From positions 124,001-188,000 of the forward strand of contig JAOADJ010000037.1 of the NCBI GenBank assembly GCA_026417375.1: a stretch of DNA of 64,000 bases, written 5' to 3'. Positions 36,414 through 44,116 of the stretch are shown here, in pieces. Under the pieces are notes generated by a model. The model ran no database searches. It was not told where the DNA came from and was given only the letters and a program-made list of their open reading frames with translations. The position numbers were made by a program, and so were the translations under genes. This stretch comes from Melioribacteraceae bacterium (GTDB taxonomy: Bacteria; Bacteroidota; Ignavibacteria; Ignavibacteriales; Melioribacteraceae). Position 1 is the stretch's first letter. The number at the start of each line of letters is the position of its first letter.

Positions 36414-37756
36414 AATTTAATTGCTCTTTTTGTGTTTTTTGTAATTTTTACTTCATCTGAAATTCTTAAACCAATAACCCAAACAATTTTGTTCCTATTT
36501 ATTAAAACAGGAATTTTTCTTTTTTGGTTCGATGGAATTTTTAAATCTGTTAAAAAATCAGATACTTTTTTGTAGTGATTTAAACCTAATGGTTTGAATT
36601 TATCTCCATCTTTCCAGTATCTGATTAAAAAATTTTCTTCAAGATCATCAAATGAAATTAACTCTGTGTTTTTGTTTTTAGAAAAATTTTCATTTAAATC
36701 AGCTTTCTCAATTTTAATTGTATAATTATTAAATCTTTTTTTTTCACCTAATTTAATTTTTATTTCTTCATTGTTAATTTTTTTTGGGGTAGTTAAAATT
36801 ATTGAATCTTTTTCTCTAATTGCCTGCAAGTGTTTTCTTATTAAAATTGATTTACCTTTTTGTTTATTGGTTATATCATTTATTTTTTCAAAATCTTTAT
36901 ATCCAAAATTAACATTTAAATTTTGTTCAAAAATTTTTTTTAATAAAACACCAGGTATAAAACCATAGATATTTTTTAACTCTAAAGAAATTTCAATTCG
37001 ATCTGATAAAAATTTTACATGGTGTTTAATCAAATTTTCGCAAGTCACATTTTCAAATTGAAAATATTCATTTACATTTTTAGCGAATCTAAAAAGTGCA
37101 TCATCAACTGAAGGATTTATATTGTATTTTATTAAAGGTAAAATTTCATTCCTTAAATAATTTCTTTTGAATTCATTTGAAAAGTTTGATGAATCTGTAA
37201 TAAAACGAATTTTATGTTTAGTTAAATAATCTACTATTTCATTTTTTTCGAGGGATAAAATTGGTCTGATTATTTTTCCTCTTTGAATTGGAATACCAGT
37301 TAATCCTTTTATACCGGTTCCAGAAAATAAATTTTGTAGAATAGTTTCTGTATTATCATTTTTATTATGTGCAGTAACAATTTTAGTAAAATTATTTTCT
37401 TCAGCTAATTTGTTTAAATGAAAATAGCGAAGTTCTCTTGCTGCTTCTTCAATGCTCATTTTATTTTTTTTAGCAGATTCTCTAACATTTAGTTTTATAA
37501 TAAACAATTCAATACCAAGACTATTACAAATATTTTTAACAAATTTTTCATCATTATCTGATTCAACGCCTCTCAAATTATGATTAAAATGAACAGCAGA
37601 AAAAGAACAATTAAATTTTTTTTTAAATTTATAAAAAAAGTGGAGAGCAAAAACAGAATCTGCACCACCACTTAAAGCAATCAATAGTTTATCTTTTTTT
37701 TGTATTAAATCATTAAGTTGAATAAAATTTATTACTTTTTGTTCAATTGTTTTCAT
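36401..37756 (-). CDS. tilS: tRNA(Ile)-lysidine synthetase
   Basis: Modifies the CAU anticodon of tRNA-Ile2 to lysidine so that it reads AUA. The 451 residues comprise the N-type ATP pyrophosphatase domain with ALSGGADSVFALHF (P-loop SGGxDS) and AVHFNHNLRG, then the TilS substrate-binding region and a C-terminal domain (RYWKDGDKFKPLG near residue 385, PSNQKRKIPVL). The ATG directly follows the greA stop, with no gap, and the 3' end overlaps hpt. High AUA usage in this AT-rich sequence makes the enzyme essential in principle. Confidence 0.95.
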   Translation of the reverse strand: MKTIEQKVINFIQLNDLIQKKDKLLIALSGGADSVFALHFFYKFKKKFNCSFSAVHFNHNLRGVESDNDEKFVKNICNSLGIELFIIKLNVRESAKKNKMSIEEAARELRYFHLNKLAEENNFTKIVTAHNKNDNTETILQNLFSGTGIKGLTGIPIQRGKIIRPILSLEKNEIVDYLTKHKIRFITDSSNFSNEFKRNYLRNEILPLIKYNINPSVDDALFRFAKNVNEYFQFENVTCENLIKHHVKFLSDRIEISLELKNIYGFIPGVLLKKIFEQNLNVNFGYKDFEKINDITNKQKGKSILIRKHLQAIREKDSIILTTPKKINNEEIKIKLGEKKRFNNYTIKIEKADLNENFSKNKNTELISFDDLEENFLIRYWKDGDKFKPLGLNHYKKVSDFLTDLKIPSNQKRKIPVLINRNKIVWVIGLRISDEVKITKNTKRAIKLCLN

Positions 37757-38227
37757 TTATTCAATTGAAAGAATCTCAAACTTAATTATACCTGCAGGAA
37801 CTTTTGCTTCAACAACATCGCCAATTTTTTTATTTAAGAAAGCAGCACCAACTGGTGAAGAGATTGCAATTTTGCCTTTATCAAGATCAGCTTCTTCAGG
37901 AGAAACCAGAGTGTATTTAAAAGTTTTTTTACTTGTTAAATTTTTTACAGTTATAGTAGATAAAATATGAACCTGATCTTTTGGGAAAGTTGAAATATCA
38001 ATTACTTGTGCACGTGAAAGTAAATCTTCAAGTTTACTAATTTTTAGCTCAAGTAAACCTTGTTCTTCTTTTGCTGCATCATATTCTGCATTTTCAGATA
38101 AATCACCATGAGATCTAGCTTCAGCAATTCTTTGAGCAATTGATTTTCTTCCATTTGTTTTTAAATCATTAAGTTCTTTTTCTAATTCTCTTATTCTTTC
38201 TTTACTTAAATAAACAAAATTTGCCAC
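37757..38227 (-). CDS. greA: Transcription elongation factor GreA
   Basis: Rescues backtracked RNA polymerase by stimulating transcript cleavage. The protein has 156 residues from the GTG at 38225-38227, the normal GreA length. An AAGGAG site sits seven bases upstream of that GTG, which decides the start against an open frame reaching 38320. The N-terminal coiled coil contains the tip acidic motif DLSENAEYDAAKEEQ, and the C-terminal FKBP-like domain ends ISSPVGAAFLNKKIGDVVEAKVPAG. An intrinsic terminator lies in its leader at 38253-38286. Confidence 0.96.
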   Translation of the reverse strand: MANFVYLSKERIRELEKELNDLKTNGRKSIAQRIAEARSHGDLSENAEYDAAKEEQGLLELKISKLEDLLSRAQVIDISTFPKDQVHILSTITVKNLTSKKTFKYTLVSPEEADLDKGKIAISSPVGAAFLNKKIGDVVEAKVPAGIIKFEILSIE

Positions 38228-38252
38228 TTTATAACTCCTTAATTGCTTAAAC

Positions 38253-38286
38253 AAAAAAAATTGCCGCTGAATTTTTATCAGCGGCA
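38253..38286 (-). terminator. Leader terminator (attenuator candidate) of the greA operon
   Basis: On the minus strand TGCCGCTGA (38286 to 38278) pairs with TCAGCGGCA (38270 to 38262) across a 7-base loop; one A and then eight T follow (38260 to 38253). It stands 13 bases before the greA ribosome-binding site, and no gene on this strand precedes it, so it interrupts the greA leader itself. Confidence 0.75.
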
Positions 38287-38382
38287 TCGAAAAATTAAAA
38301 AAAAGAGAAATTGTATGCAACTTAGTTCACTTTGATTTTAATTAAGACTTTTGGTATATGATTCAATTTTAATTAAAACAAA

Positions 38383-38396
38383 CAAAAATAAATTTG
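38383..38396. promoter_or_regulatory. Overlapping divergent -7 elements for greA and the 38465 gene
   Basis: TATTTTTG on the minus strand (38390 to 38383) and TAAATTTG on the plus strand (38389-38396) both match TAnnTTTG, in the only sizeable gap between the divergent genes. No clear -33 boxes are seen. In such AT-rich sequence these could be chance matches. The remainder of 38287-38464 shows no gene. Confidence 0.35.
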
Positions 38397-38464
38397 CATA
38401 TATTTCATATAGATAAAATGAAATTCTAACATCATTTTTTCTTTTAATTAAATAGGAGTTTATT

Positions 38465-38872
38465 ATGAAAACTTTGAAATTATTTGTTTTCATTTTACTC
38501 TATACCATACCTTCCTATGCACAAATTAAAATTGATTATTCAGACCCCGAAGAAGTTGCTCAAAAATTTTTAGAATATTTTTATAAAGGGCAATGGTTTG
38601 ATGCAGCTAAATATTGTGGAGCTGCTGATTGTCAAAAACAAATTGAAATTATGATGACTAAAATGGCTTTAGATGATGTCACTCAAGAAGAAGGTAAATG
38701 TGTTGCAACTGTTGATTCAATAAAAATTGATAATTCACAAGTTAAAGGAACAATTTTTTTCACTAAAAAATGTTCGGCAACTGATAAAGGGGAAAAGAAA
38801 AAATTAAATATTGTTAAAATTGATGAAAAGTGGCTTGTAGATTATGTATTCAAAAGAGATAAATATTTGTAA
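38465..38872 (+). CDS. Exported NTF2/DUF4878-like small protein
   Basis: A 135-residue protein with a signal peptide ending near SYAQ and an aggag site before the ATG. The mature domain starts YSDPEEVAQKFLEYFYKGQWFDAAKYC and ends VKIDEKWLVDYVFKRDKYL. This helix-then-curved-sheet pattern is like the lumazine-binding/NTF2-like DUF4878 proteins. Three Cys residues could form disulfides. It overlaps the next gene by one base (TAATG). Role unknown. Confidence 0.75.
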   Translation: MKTLKLFVFILLYTIPSYAQIKIDYSDPEEVAQKFLEYFYKGQWFDAAKYCGAADCQKQIEIMMTKMALDDVTQEEGKCVATVDSIKIDNSQVKGTIFFTKKCSATDKGEKKKLNIVKIDEKWLVDYVFKRDKYL

Positions 38873-39297
38873 TGAAACTTAAAATACTTTTTTTAGTGTT
38901 TATAGGGTTTGTTTCATGTGTGGAAAAAATTACAGAAAATGAACCGGTTGTAAAAATTTATCAGGATGGTAAATGTCGCAACTATGGTTTAAATAAAATT
39001 AATAATGATAGTTTATGTTTTGATTACAAATTTGATAAATCACTATCAATTAATTTTTGTGTTAAAGGAAATTGTTGTCCCGATTCAAATAGATTTATTT
39101 TTAATTATAAATTAAATAACTCTCAAATTGAAATTTTTGTTGATGATGTTGCCCCAAATCTTTGTAAATGTATTTGTACGTATGTTATTAATGCAGAAAT
39201 TAATGGCTTGTTAAATAAAAAATATACAGTTACATGTTACATTAAAAATAATAACGAATATAAATTGTTGCATAAAAGGGAAATAGGTAAAAATTAA
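38872..39297 (+). CDS. Small Cys-rich lipoprotein, unrecognised
   Basis: A 141-residue protein with an N-terminal lipoprotein signal (MKLKILFLVFIGFVSC, lipobox FVSC). About nine further Cys residues lie in the mature part, including NFCVKGNCCPDSNRF and NLCKCICTYV. No domain is recognised. The Cys pattern could bind metal or form disulfides. It starts on the stop of the preceding exported protein and lies 54 bases upstream of the TonB receptor, so an envelope role is likely. Confidence 0.68.
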   Translation: MKLKILFLVFIGFVSCVEKITENEPVVKIYQDGKCRNYGLNKINNDSLCFDYKFDKSLSINFCVKGNCCPDSNRFIFNYKLNNSQIEIFVDDVAPNLCKCICTYVINAEINGLLNKKYTVTCYIKNNNEYKLLHKREIGKN

Positions 39298-39323
39298 ATT
39301 CTCATTTTATCAATTCAATTAAT

Positions 39324-39331
39324 TAGCTTTG
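39324..39331 (+). promoter_or_regulatory. Candidate -7 element for the TonB-receptor unit
   Basis: TAGCTTTG matches the TAnnTTTG consensus 20 bases upstream of the receptor ATG. The context ctttgca is shared with the candidate upstream of terC. No -33 box is evident, so this is tentative. Confidence 0.4.
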
Positions 39332-39351
39332 CAAACTCATTATTAATAATT

Positions 39352-41682
39352 ATGATTAAAAAAATTATTTTATACCATATTATATTCTTCAGCATAATTA
39401 TTGGGCAAGATGCCTCATTAAGTGGATTTGTCTATGATAAAACAACCGGTGAAACTTTAATTGGCGCTAATATTTACATTCAAAATATTAATAGAGGAAC
39501 TGTTTCTAATGTTTATGGATATTATTCTATTCCAAAATTAAATAGTGGTACATATCAAGTTAATTTTAGTTACGTTGGTTATAAAACTTATACAGTGAAA
39601 TTAAACTTTAAAAGTGATGAAGATAAAAAACTTAATGTCTATCTGGAACAAGATGTTATTCAAGGCAAAGAAATCTTAGTAAAAGCAGATTCAATAAGAG
39701 TTGTAGAAAAACTTTTTAATAAACCTGTTTCAAATATTGAACTCACATCAAAACAAATTCAAAGTGTACCAAGAGTAATTGAAGCTGATTTATTGAGAAC
39801 TTTACAAGCCTTACCGGGAATTGTGCCCTTATCAGATTTTTCATCTGCTATTTATGTTCGTGGCGGAACACCTGACCAAAATTTATTTATGATTGATGGT
39901 ACAGATGTTTATAACCCCGAACATGCTTTTGGACTTTTTTCAACCTTTAATACTGATGCAATAAAAAAAGTTGAAGTCTTTAAAGGTGGTTTTAGTGCTG
40001 AATATGGTGGAAGACTTTCATCAGTGATTGATGTTACAAATAATGATGGAAACAGAAATTTCTACGAAGGAAAAGTTTCTTTAAGTTTACTTTCGTTAAG
40101 TTCAACTTTTTCAGGACCAATTGGAAATATAGGATCAATTTCTGGTTCAATTAGAAGAACATATCTTGATCAGACTTTTGCAAAATGGATTAACGAAGTA
40201 CCTAATTATTATTTCATTGATGGTAACCTTAAAGCTTTTTTTGACTTAAGTAATTCAAACAAATTAAGTGTAAGTTATTTTGGCAGCAAAGATAATCTTG
40301 ATTTTGTATTAGACAAAAACAGACCTGAATCCTTAGGCTTTGATTACATTTGGGGTAACCAAACCGGAAGTGTAAACTTAAGATCAATTTTTGCTTCTAA
40401 CATATTTGGAAATTTTTGGATTACATTTAGTCACTTTAATTCATTTTTCGATTTTGATGATGTCGGAGTAAAAGAAGATAACATTATCAATGACTTAACA
40501 TTTAAAGGTAATATTCAATATTTCTATTCTGAAAATTTTAATTTCAAATTTGGGTTTGAACAAAAAAATGCAAACGGAGGATTGAAGCAAGATTTTCCAG
40601 GTGGTAAAGTTGATGCATCTAAATCAAGAAAGTTGTATTCAGCTTATTCATCTGCAACATGGAAACCTAATCCACTTTGGAATATTGAATTTGGTTTAAG
40701 AGGAGACTATTTCGTTTCCGACAGAACTTATAATAATTTAGATCCAAGATTAAGTATAAAGTATAGATTAAGTGAAAATGCAAATGTTAAATTATCAGCT
40801 GGTTCTTTTCATCAATATGCAAACAGAATTCCCAGATTATTTTTTGTTAGCATATGGACAACCGCTGATTCATTTGTAAATGGCTCCAGTTCAAAACATT
40901 TAATTTTTGGTTATGAAAGAGCATTGGGAGAAAAATTTCAGCTGGAATTTGAATCTTATTATAAAACATATAAAAACATTTATTCTTACAACCAAAATTA
41001 TGTTGCTGATGTTGTTCCATCAGGTTATACAAGTGATAATATTCCAATTTATAATAGCCAAAAAGGACTTTTTACAAGAGGTGATGGCTACTCGTATGGA
41101 ATTGAATTCTTACTAAGAAAAGAAATTGGTTCTTATACAGGTTGGGTTTCATATTCATTTTCAAACACTTATTATACAATTGATGGCATTAATCAAGGAA
41201 AAAGTTTTATTCCCCGGCATAATAGAACACATGCAATTAATTTAGTTTCAACAATTGATTTAAATACTTTTTTCACAGAAATCAAAAACAAAAATTATAT
41301 TCAAGAAGATAAAAAATGGATTTTAGGATTAAACTTTACTTTTTTTTCTGGTCAGCCTATTACACTGCCTAGTTCAATTTATCTTTTTACACAGTTTCCT
41401 GATTGGAATCAAAACAAAAATTCATTAGCAACTTTTCCTTCAACAATTAATTCATTTCAACTTCCATATTATTCAAGATTTGATTTTAGTCTGACATACG
41501 AAATAAAATACAACGGTTGGATGATGTCACCTTACATTCAGGTTTTTAATTTGTTTAACAGAAAAAATGTTTGGTTTATTCAATATAAAAATGAAATTAA
41601 AAATGGAATAGTTAAACAAAAAATTGAAAATGTAAATATGTTTCCAATGTTGCCAAGTTTTGGAATTACTATAAAGTTTTAG
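39352..41682 (+). CDS. TonB-dependent outer-membrane receptor with carboxypeptidase-regulatory-like domain
   Basis: A 776-residue outer-membrane transporter. After a short signal peptide (to about residue 19) comes a carboxypeptidase-regulatory-like beta domain with GETLIGANIYIQ and YVGYKTYTV. A plug domain follows with LPGIVPLSDFSSAIYVRGGTPDQN, FMIDGTDVYNPEHAFG and VEVFKGGFSAEYGGRLSSVIDV, then a 22-strand barrel rich in aromatic girdle residues, ending in a terminal Phe (ITIKF). The adjacent DUF4249 lipoprotein is a recurrent partner of such receptors. No SusD is present, so it is not a standard glycan-utilisation locus; a peptide, siderophore or other ligand is possible. Confidence 0.93.
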   Translation: MIKKIILYHIIFFSIIIGQDASLSGFVYDKTTGETLIGANIYIQNINRGTVSNVYGYYSIPKLNSGTYQVNFSYVGYKTYTVKLNFKSDEDKKLNVYLEQDVIQGKEILVKADSIRVVEKLFNKPVSNIELTSKQIQSVPRVIEADLLRTLQALPGIVPLSDFSSAIYVRGGTPDQNLFMIDGTDVYNPEHAFGLFSTFNTDAIKKVEVFKGGFSAEYGGRLSSVIDVTNNDGNRNFYEGKVSLSLLSLSSTFSGPIGNIGSISGSIRRTYLDQTFAKWINEVPNYYFIDGNLKAFFDLSNSNKLSVSYFGSKDNLDFVLDKNRPESLGFDYIWGNQTGSVNLRSIFASNIFGNFWITFSHFNSFFDFDDVGVKEDNIINDLTFKGNIQYFYSENFNFKFGFEQKNANGGLKQDFPGGKVDASKSRKLYSAYSSATWKPNPLWNIEFGLRGDYFVSDRTYNNLDPRLSIKYRLSENANVKLSAGSFHQYANRIPRLFFVSIWTTADSFVNGSSSKHLIFGYERALGEKFQLEFESYYKTYKNIYSYNQNYVADVVPSGYTSDNIPIYNSQKGLFTRGDGYSYGIEFLLRKEIGSYTGWVSYSFSNTYYTIDGINQGKSFIPRHNRTHAINLVSTIDLNTFFTEIKNKNYIQEDKKWILGLNFTFFSGQPITLPSSIYLFTQFPDWNQNKNSLATFPSTINSFQLPYYSRFDFSLTYEIKYNGWMMSPYIQVFNLFNRKNVWFIQYKNEIKNGIVKQKIENVNMFPMLPSFGITIKF

Positions 41683-41689
41683 GAGAATT

Positions 41690-42586
41690 ATGTTTATAAA
41701 AAGAATAATAATTTTACTAATAACAATTTTTATTTTTAGTTGTGGTCAAAGTGTAGTTGAACTTGAAGATACTTTTGAACCCAAAATAGTTGTAGAAGCA
41801 TTTATTTATCCAAATCAAAAAGTAAATGATATTAGCATAACAAAAAATTTTCCTTTAAACACAGCTCCAAATGCACAGGAATTAATTATAAGAGATGCCA
41901 AAGTTACAATAACAGATTTGAAAACAAATAAAGAATATAATCTTGTATTTAATTCAAAAACTTTTTGTTATGAATATAATTCCAACGATTTGATTATTGA
42001 ATATGACAGAGAATATCAACTTAAAGTTAATGCAACAATTTATGGTAAAAATTTAACGGCAATATCAAAAACTAAAACACCCCAAAAGGGATTTGCTATT
42101 GTCAAAGAAAAAACTGTTTCAGGAACTTTATCATACAGGCAAAAAGATGAAAATGGTTTTGTAAAAAATTTGCCATTGGTGTTTAAGATTTCTGAAGGAA
42201 CTTCATTTTATCCTGTTTCAATTGTCGCGTTAGATGCATCTGAACCAAATTTTATTTATGATAATGCTTACAGAGAAGTTAAAAAAGAAGATGTAATTAA
42301 AGATTTAGATAATTTTAAATTTAGACAAAGACAAATTTTTAATGTGAATTCCTCCGGAAGTTTTTATGAATATGAAATAACATGGACTGCTATTTGGTTT
42401 TACGGAAGATATAGAATGGTAGTTTATGCAGCTGATGAAAATTATCGTCAGTTTTCTTTAACTTATAGAAATGTTCAGGAGTTTGATGGAAATTTTCATG
42501 AACCTAAAATAACTATTCAAGGAGATGGAATTGGTGTTTTTGCATCAATGATTGCTGATACAGTTTATTTCTCAATTAAAAAATAA
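41690..42586 (+). CDS. DUF4249-family lipoprotein
   Basis: A 298-residue lipoprotein with lipobox IFSC near residue 18 and an aggag site. The N-terminal EPKIVVEAFIYPNQKVNDISITKNFPL and TITDLKTNKEYNL segments are characteristic of DUF4249, an immunoglobulin-like exported family found beside TonB receptors in Bacteroidota. It starts seven bases after the receptor stop and is surely cotranscribed. By position it may act as a surface ligand-binding accessory of the receptor, but no function is established. Confidence 0.88.
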   Translation: MFIKRIIILLITIFIFSCGQSVVELEDTFEPKIVVEAFIYPNQKVNDISITKNFPLNTAPNAQELIIRDAKVTITDLKTNKEYNLVFNSKTFCYEYNSNDLIIEYDREYQLKVNATIYGKNLTAISKTKTPQKGFAIVKEKTVSGTLSYRQKDENGFVKNLPLVFKISEGTSFYPVSIVALDASEPNFIYDNAYREVKKEDVIKDLDNFKFRQRQIFNVNSSGSFYEYEITWTAIWFYGRYRMVVYAADENYRQFSLTYRNVQEFDGNFHEPKITIQGDGIGVFASMIADTVYFSIKK

Positions 42587-42592
42587 ATTATT

Positions 42593-42916
42593 ATGGCATG
42601 GGTTTACATTTTTATTGCATCTATTTTTGAAATCAGTTGGGCAGTTGGATTAAAATATTCAAACGGATTTACAAATTTTTATCCTTCTCTCTTCACAATT
42701 ATTACAATGATTTTAAGTTACGTTTTTCTTTCGTTAGGTGTTAAAACATTACCAATCGGCACTGCTTATGCTGTATGGACTGGAATTGGTGCAGTTGGAA
42801 CTGCTATTTACGGAATTTTATTTTTTGATGAACCAAAAGACTTTTTGAGATTATTTTTTATCTTTTTAATTGTTGTTGGAATTATTGGACTTAGATTAAC
42901 TTATAAAGAAAATTAA
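42593..42916 (+). CDS. Small multidrug resistance (SMR) family transporter
   Basis: A 107-residue protein with four membrane helices. The essential Glu in helix 1 is in ASIFEISWAVGLKYS (about residue 13), and helix 3 has the YAVWTGIGAVGTAIYG signature. SMR proteins dimerise in antiparallel fashion and export guanidinium or quaternary ammonium compounds against protons. Which subtype (Gdx/SugE or Qac) cannot be assigned with certainty; the short helix-1 motif resembles the SugE group. It lies between the DUF4249 gene and the SpoU methyltransferase with small gaps. Confidence 0.92.
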   Translation: MAWVYIFIASIFEISWAVGLKYSNGFTNFYPSLFTIITMILSYVFLSLGVKTLPIGTAYAVWTGIGAVGTAIYGILFFDEPKDFLRLFFIFLIVVGIIGLRLTYKEN

Positions 42917-42917
42917 A

Positions 42918-43472
42918 ATGAGAAAACTTACACACGAAGAAATTTCACAAAACCGTTCTACATTAGAAACTTTAAATAAAGTTAACAGACTTCCGGTTTA
43001 TGTAATTTTAAATAGTATAAGAAGTAGTTACAACGTTGGCGCTATTTTTAGAACTTCAGATGGAGCAATGATTAATAAAATATTTTTATGTGGTTATACA
43101 CCTACTCCTGAAAAAAAAGAAGTATTGAAAACAGCACTCGGTTCGCAAGATAGTGTTGAATGGGAATGTGTAAAAGATGCAAAAGAAGTAATTCAAAAAT
43201 TAAAAAGGGAAGGCGTTAAAATTTGTGCATTAGAATTAACAGAAAAAAGTATTCCATATTATAAATTAAATGAAAATTCTTTCCCTCTTGCTTTAATTGT
43301 TGGAAATGAAATAACAGGTGTTCAACAGGAATTGCTCGACTTATGTGATTTTTCAATTGAAATTCCTCAATATGGAATTAAACAATCCTTAAATGTTGCT
43401 GTAGCATATGGAATATCAATTTTTGATTTGAGAAGAATTTATGACAATATGAAAACTAACCAACATAAGTAA
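42918..43472 (+). CDS. SpoU-family RNA 2'-O-methyltransferase
   Basis: A 184-residue SPOUT-fold enzyme. Motif 1 is NSIRSSYNVGAIFRTSDG, motif 2 LALIVGNEITGV, and motif 3 IPQYGIKQSLNVAVAYGISIFDLRR, supplying the trefoil knot that binds S-adenosylmethionine. It lacks the N-terminal substrate-binding domain of RlmB/TrmH-long forms and so resembles TrmH-like short enzymes acting on tRNA or rRNA. Target is unknown. It starts one base after the SMR gene, and its last 17 bases overlap the convergent AlbA_2 gene. Confidence 0.93.
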   Translation: MRKLTHEEISQNRSTLETLNKVNRLPVYVILNSIRSSYNVGAIFRTSDGAMINKIFLCGYTPTPEKKEVLKTALGSQDSVEWECVKDAKEVIQKLKREGVKICALELTEKSIPYYKLNENSFPLALIVGNEITGVQQELLDLCDFSIEIPQYGIKQSLNVAVAYGISIFDLRRIYDNMKTNQHK

Positions 43473-44115
43473 AGTAGCTTTCACCATTATCTTTAATATG
43501 TATTAAAAGTAAATTTGCTCTTACTAATTTTATCAAGGTTCTTGAAGCTCTTCTATCAGATATATTTGCAATTTTCCCTAATTCTTTGACTGTAATTTTT
43601 TCATGCTTATCTAAATAATCAAAAACAATTTTTTCTTCTTTTCCAACCTGATAATGTTTTAATGATTGTCCGCTGCTTTGTGTTTGTAAAATTTTAATCA
43701 TCTCTTTACTTGCCAAAACACTTTTATCATTAATTCGAACATAAACCTGAGCGGAATTTAAATCGAGTGATTTTTTATAATCTTGAATTCTATGAGGTTT
43801 GTTTTGAGATTCAAAAACTTCTACGCAAAGAATATCTTTATTATTAATTGAAATGCAGCTAACTGAGTAATCAATTTTTGGTTCACAAAATTTTTCGGCT
43901 GTTTCGATAATTAAATCGGTATCACTTTTTTCACTTTCAATTCCATAAATTGATTTATCATCATCAATTCCAATGAGTAAAAATCCTCCGCGAGTATTTG
44001 CAAATGCAATCATTTCTTTTGCAATTTTTTCGTGCGATGAAAATCGTTGTTTAAACTCAACGTTGATGCTTTCACCACTTTCAATCATCTCAAGAATTTT
44101 TTTCCGTGAGATCAT
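43456..44115 (-). CDS. AlbA_2 (Schlafen-like) domain protein with C-terminal winged helix
   Basis: A 219-residue protein. The N-terminal half (about residues 1-135) has ESINVEFKQRFSSHEKIAKEMIAFANTRGG (given here only as a region) and LLIGIDDDKSIYGIE, the AlbA_2/Schlafen-type putative nucleic-acid or ATP-binding domain. The C-terminal 70 residues (VFDYLDKHEKITVKELGKIA and SDRRASRTLIKL) look like a winged helix-turn-helix. Such proteins are often annotated as transcriptional regulators or defence-linked factors, but function is unproven. It follows the PorW-like gene by one base and so belongs to the secA-glnB operon. Confidence 0.82.
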   Translation of the reverse strand: MISRKKILEMIESGESINVEFKQRFSSHEKIAKEMIAFANTRGGFLLIGIDDDKSIYGIESEKSDTDLIIETAEKFCEPKIDYSVSCISINNKDILCVEVFESQNKPHRIQDYKKSLDLNSAQVYVRINDKSVLASKEMIKILQTQSSGQSLKHYQVGKEEKIVFDYLDKHEKITVKELGKIANISDRRASRTLIKLVRANLLLIHIKDNGESYFTYVG

Positions 44116-44116
44116 T

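Noticed and set aside
38228-38320. Extended GreA reaching upstream through the hairpin
   Set aside because: The GTG at 38225-38227 has a strong AAGGAG site and gives normal GreA length; the upstream frame runs through a terminator.
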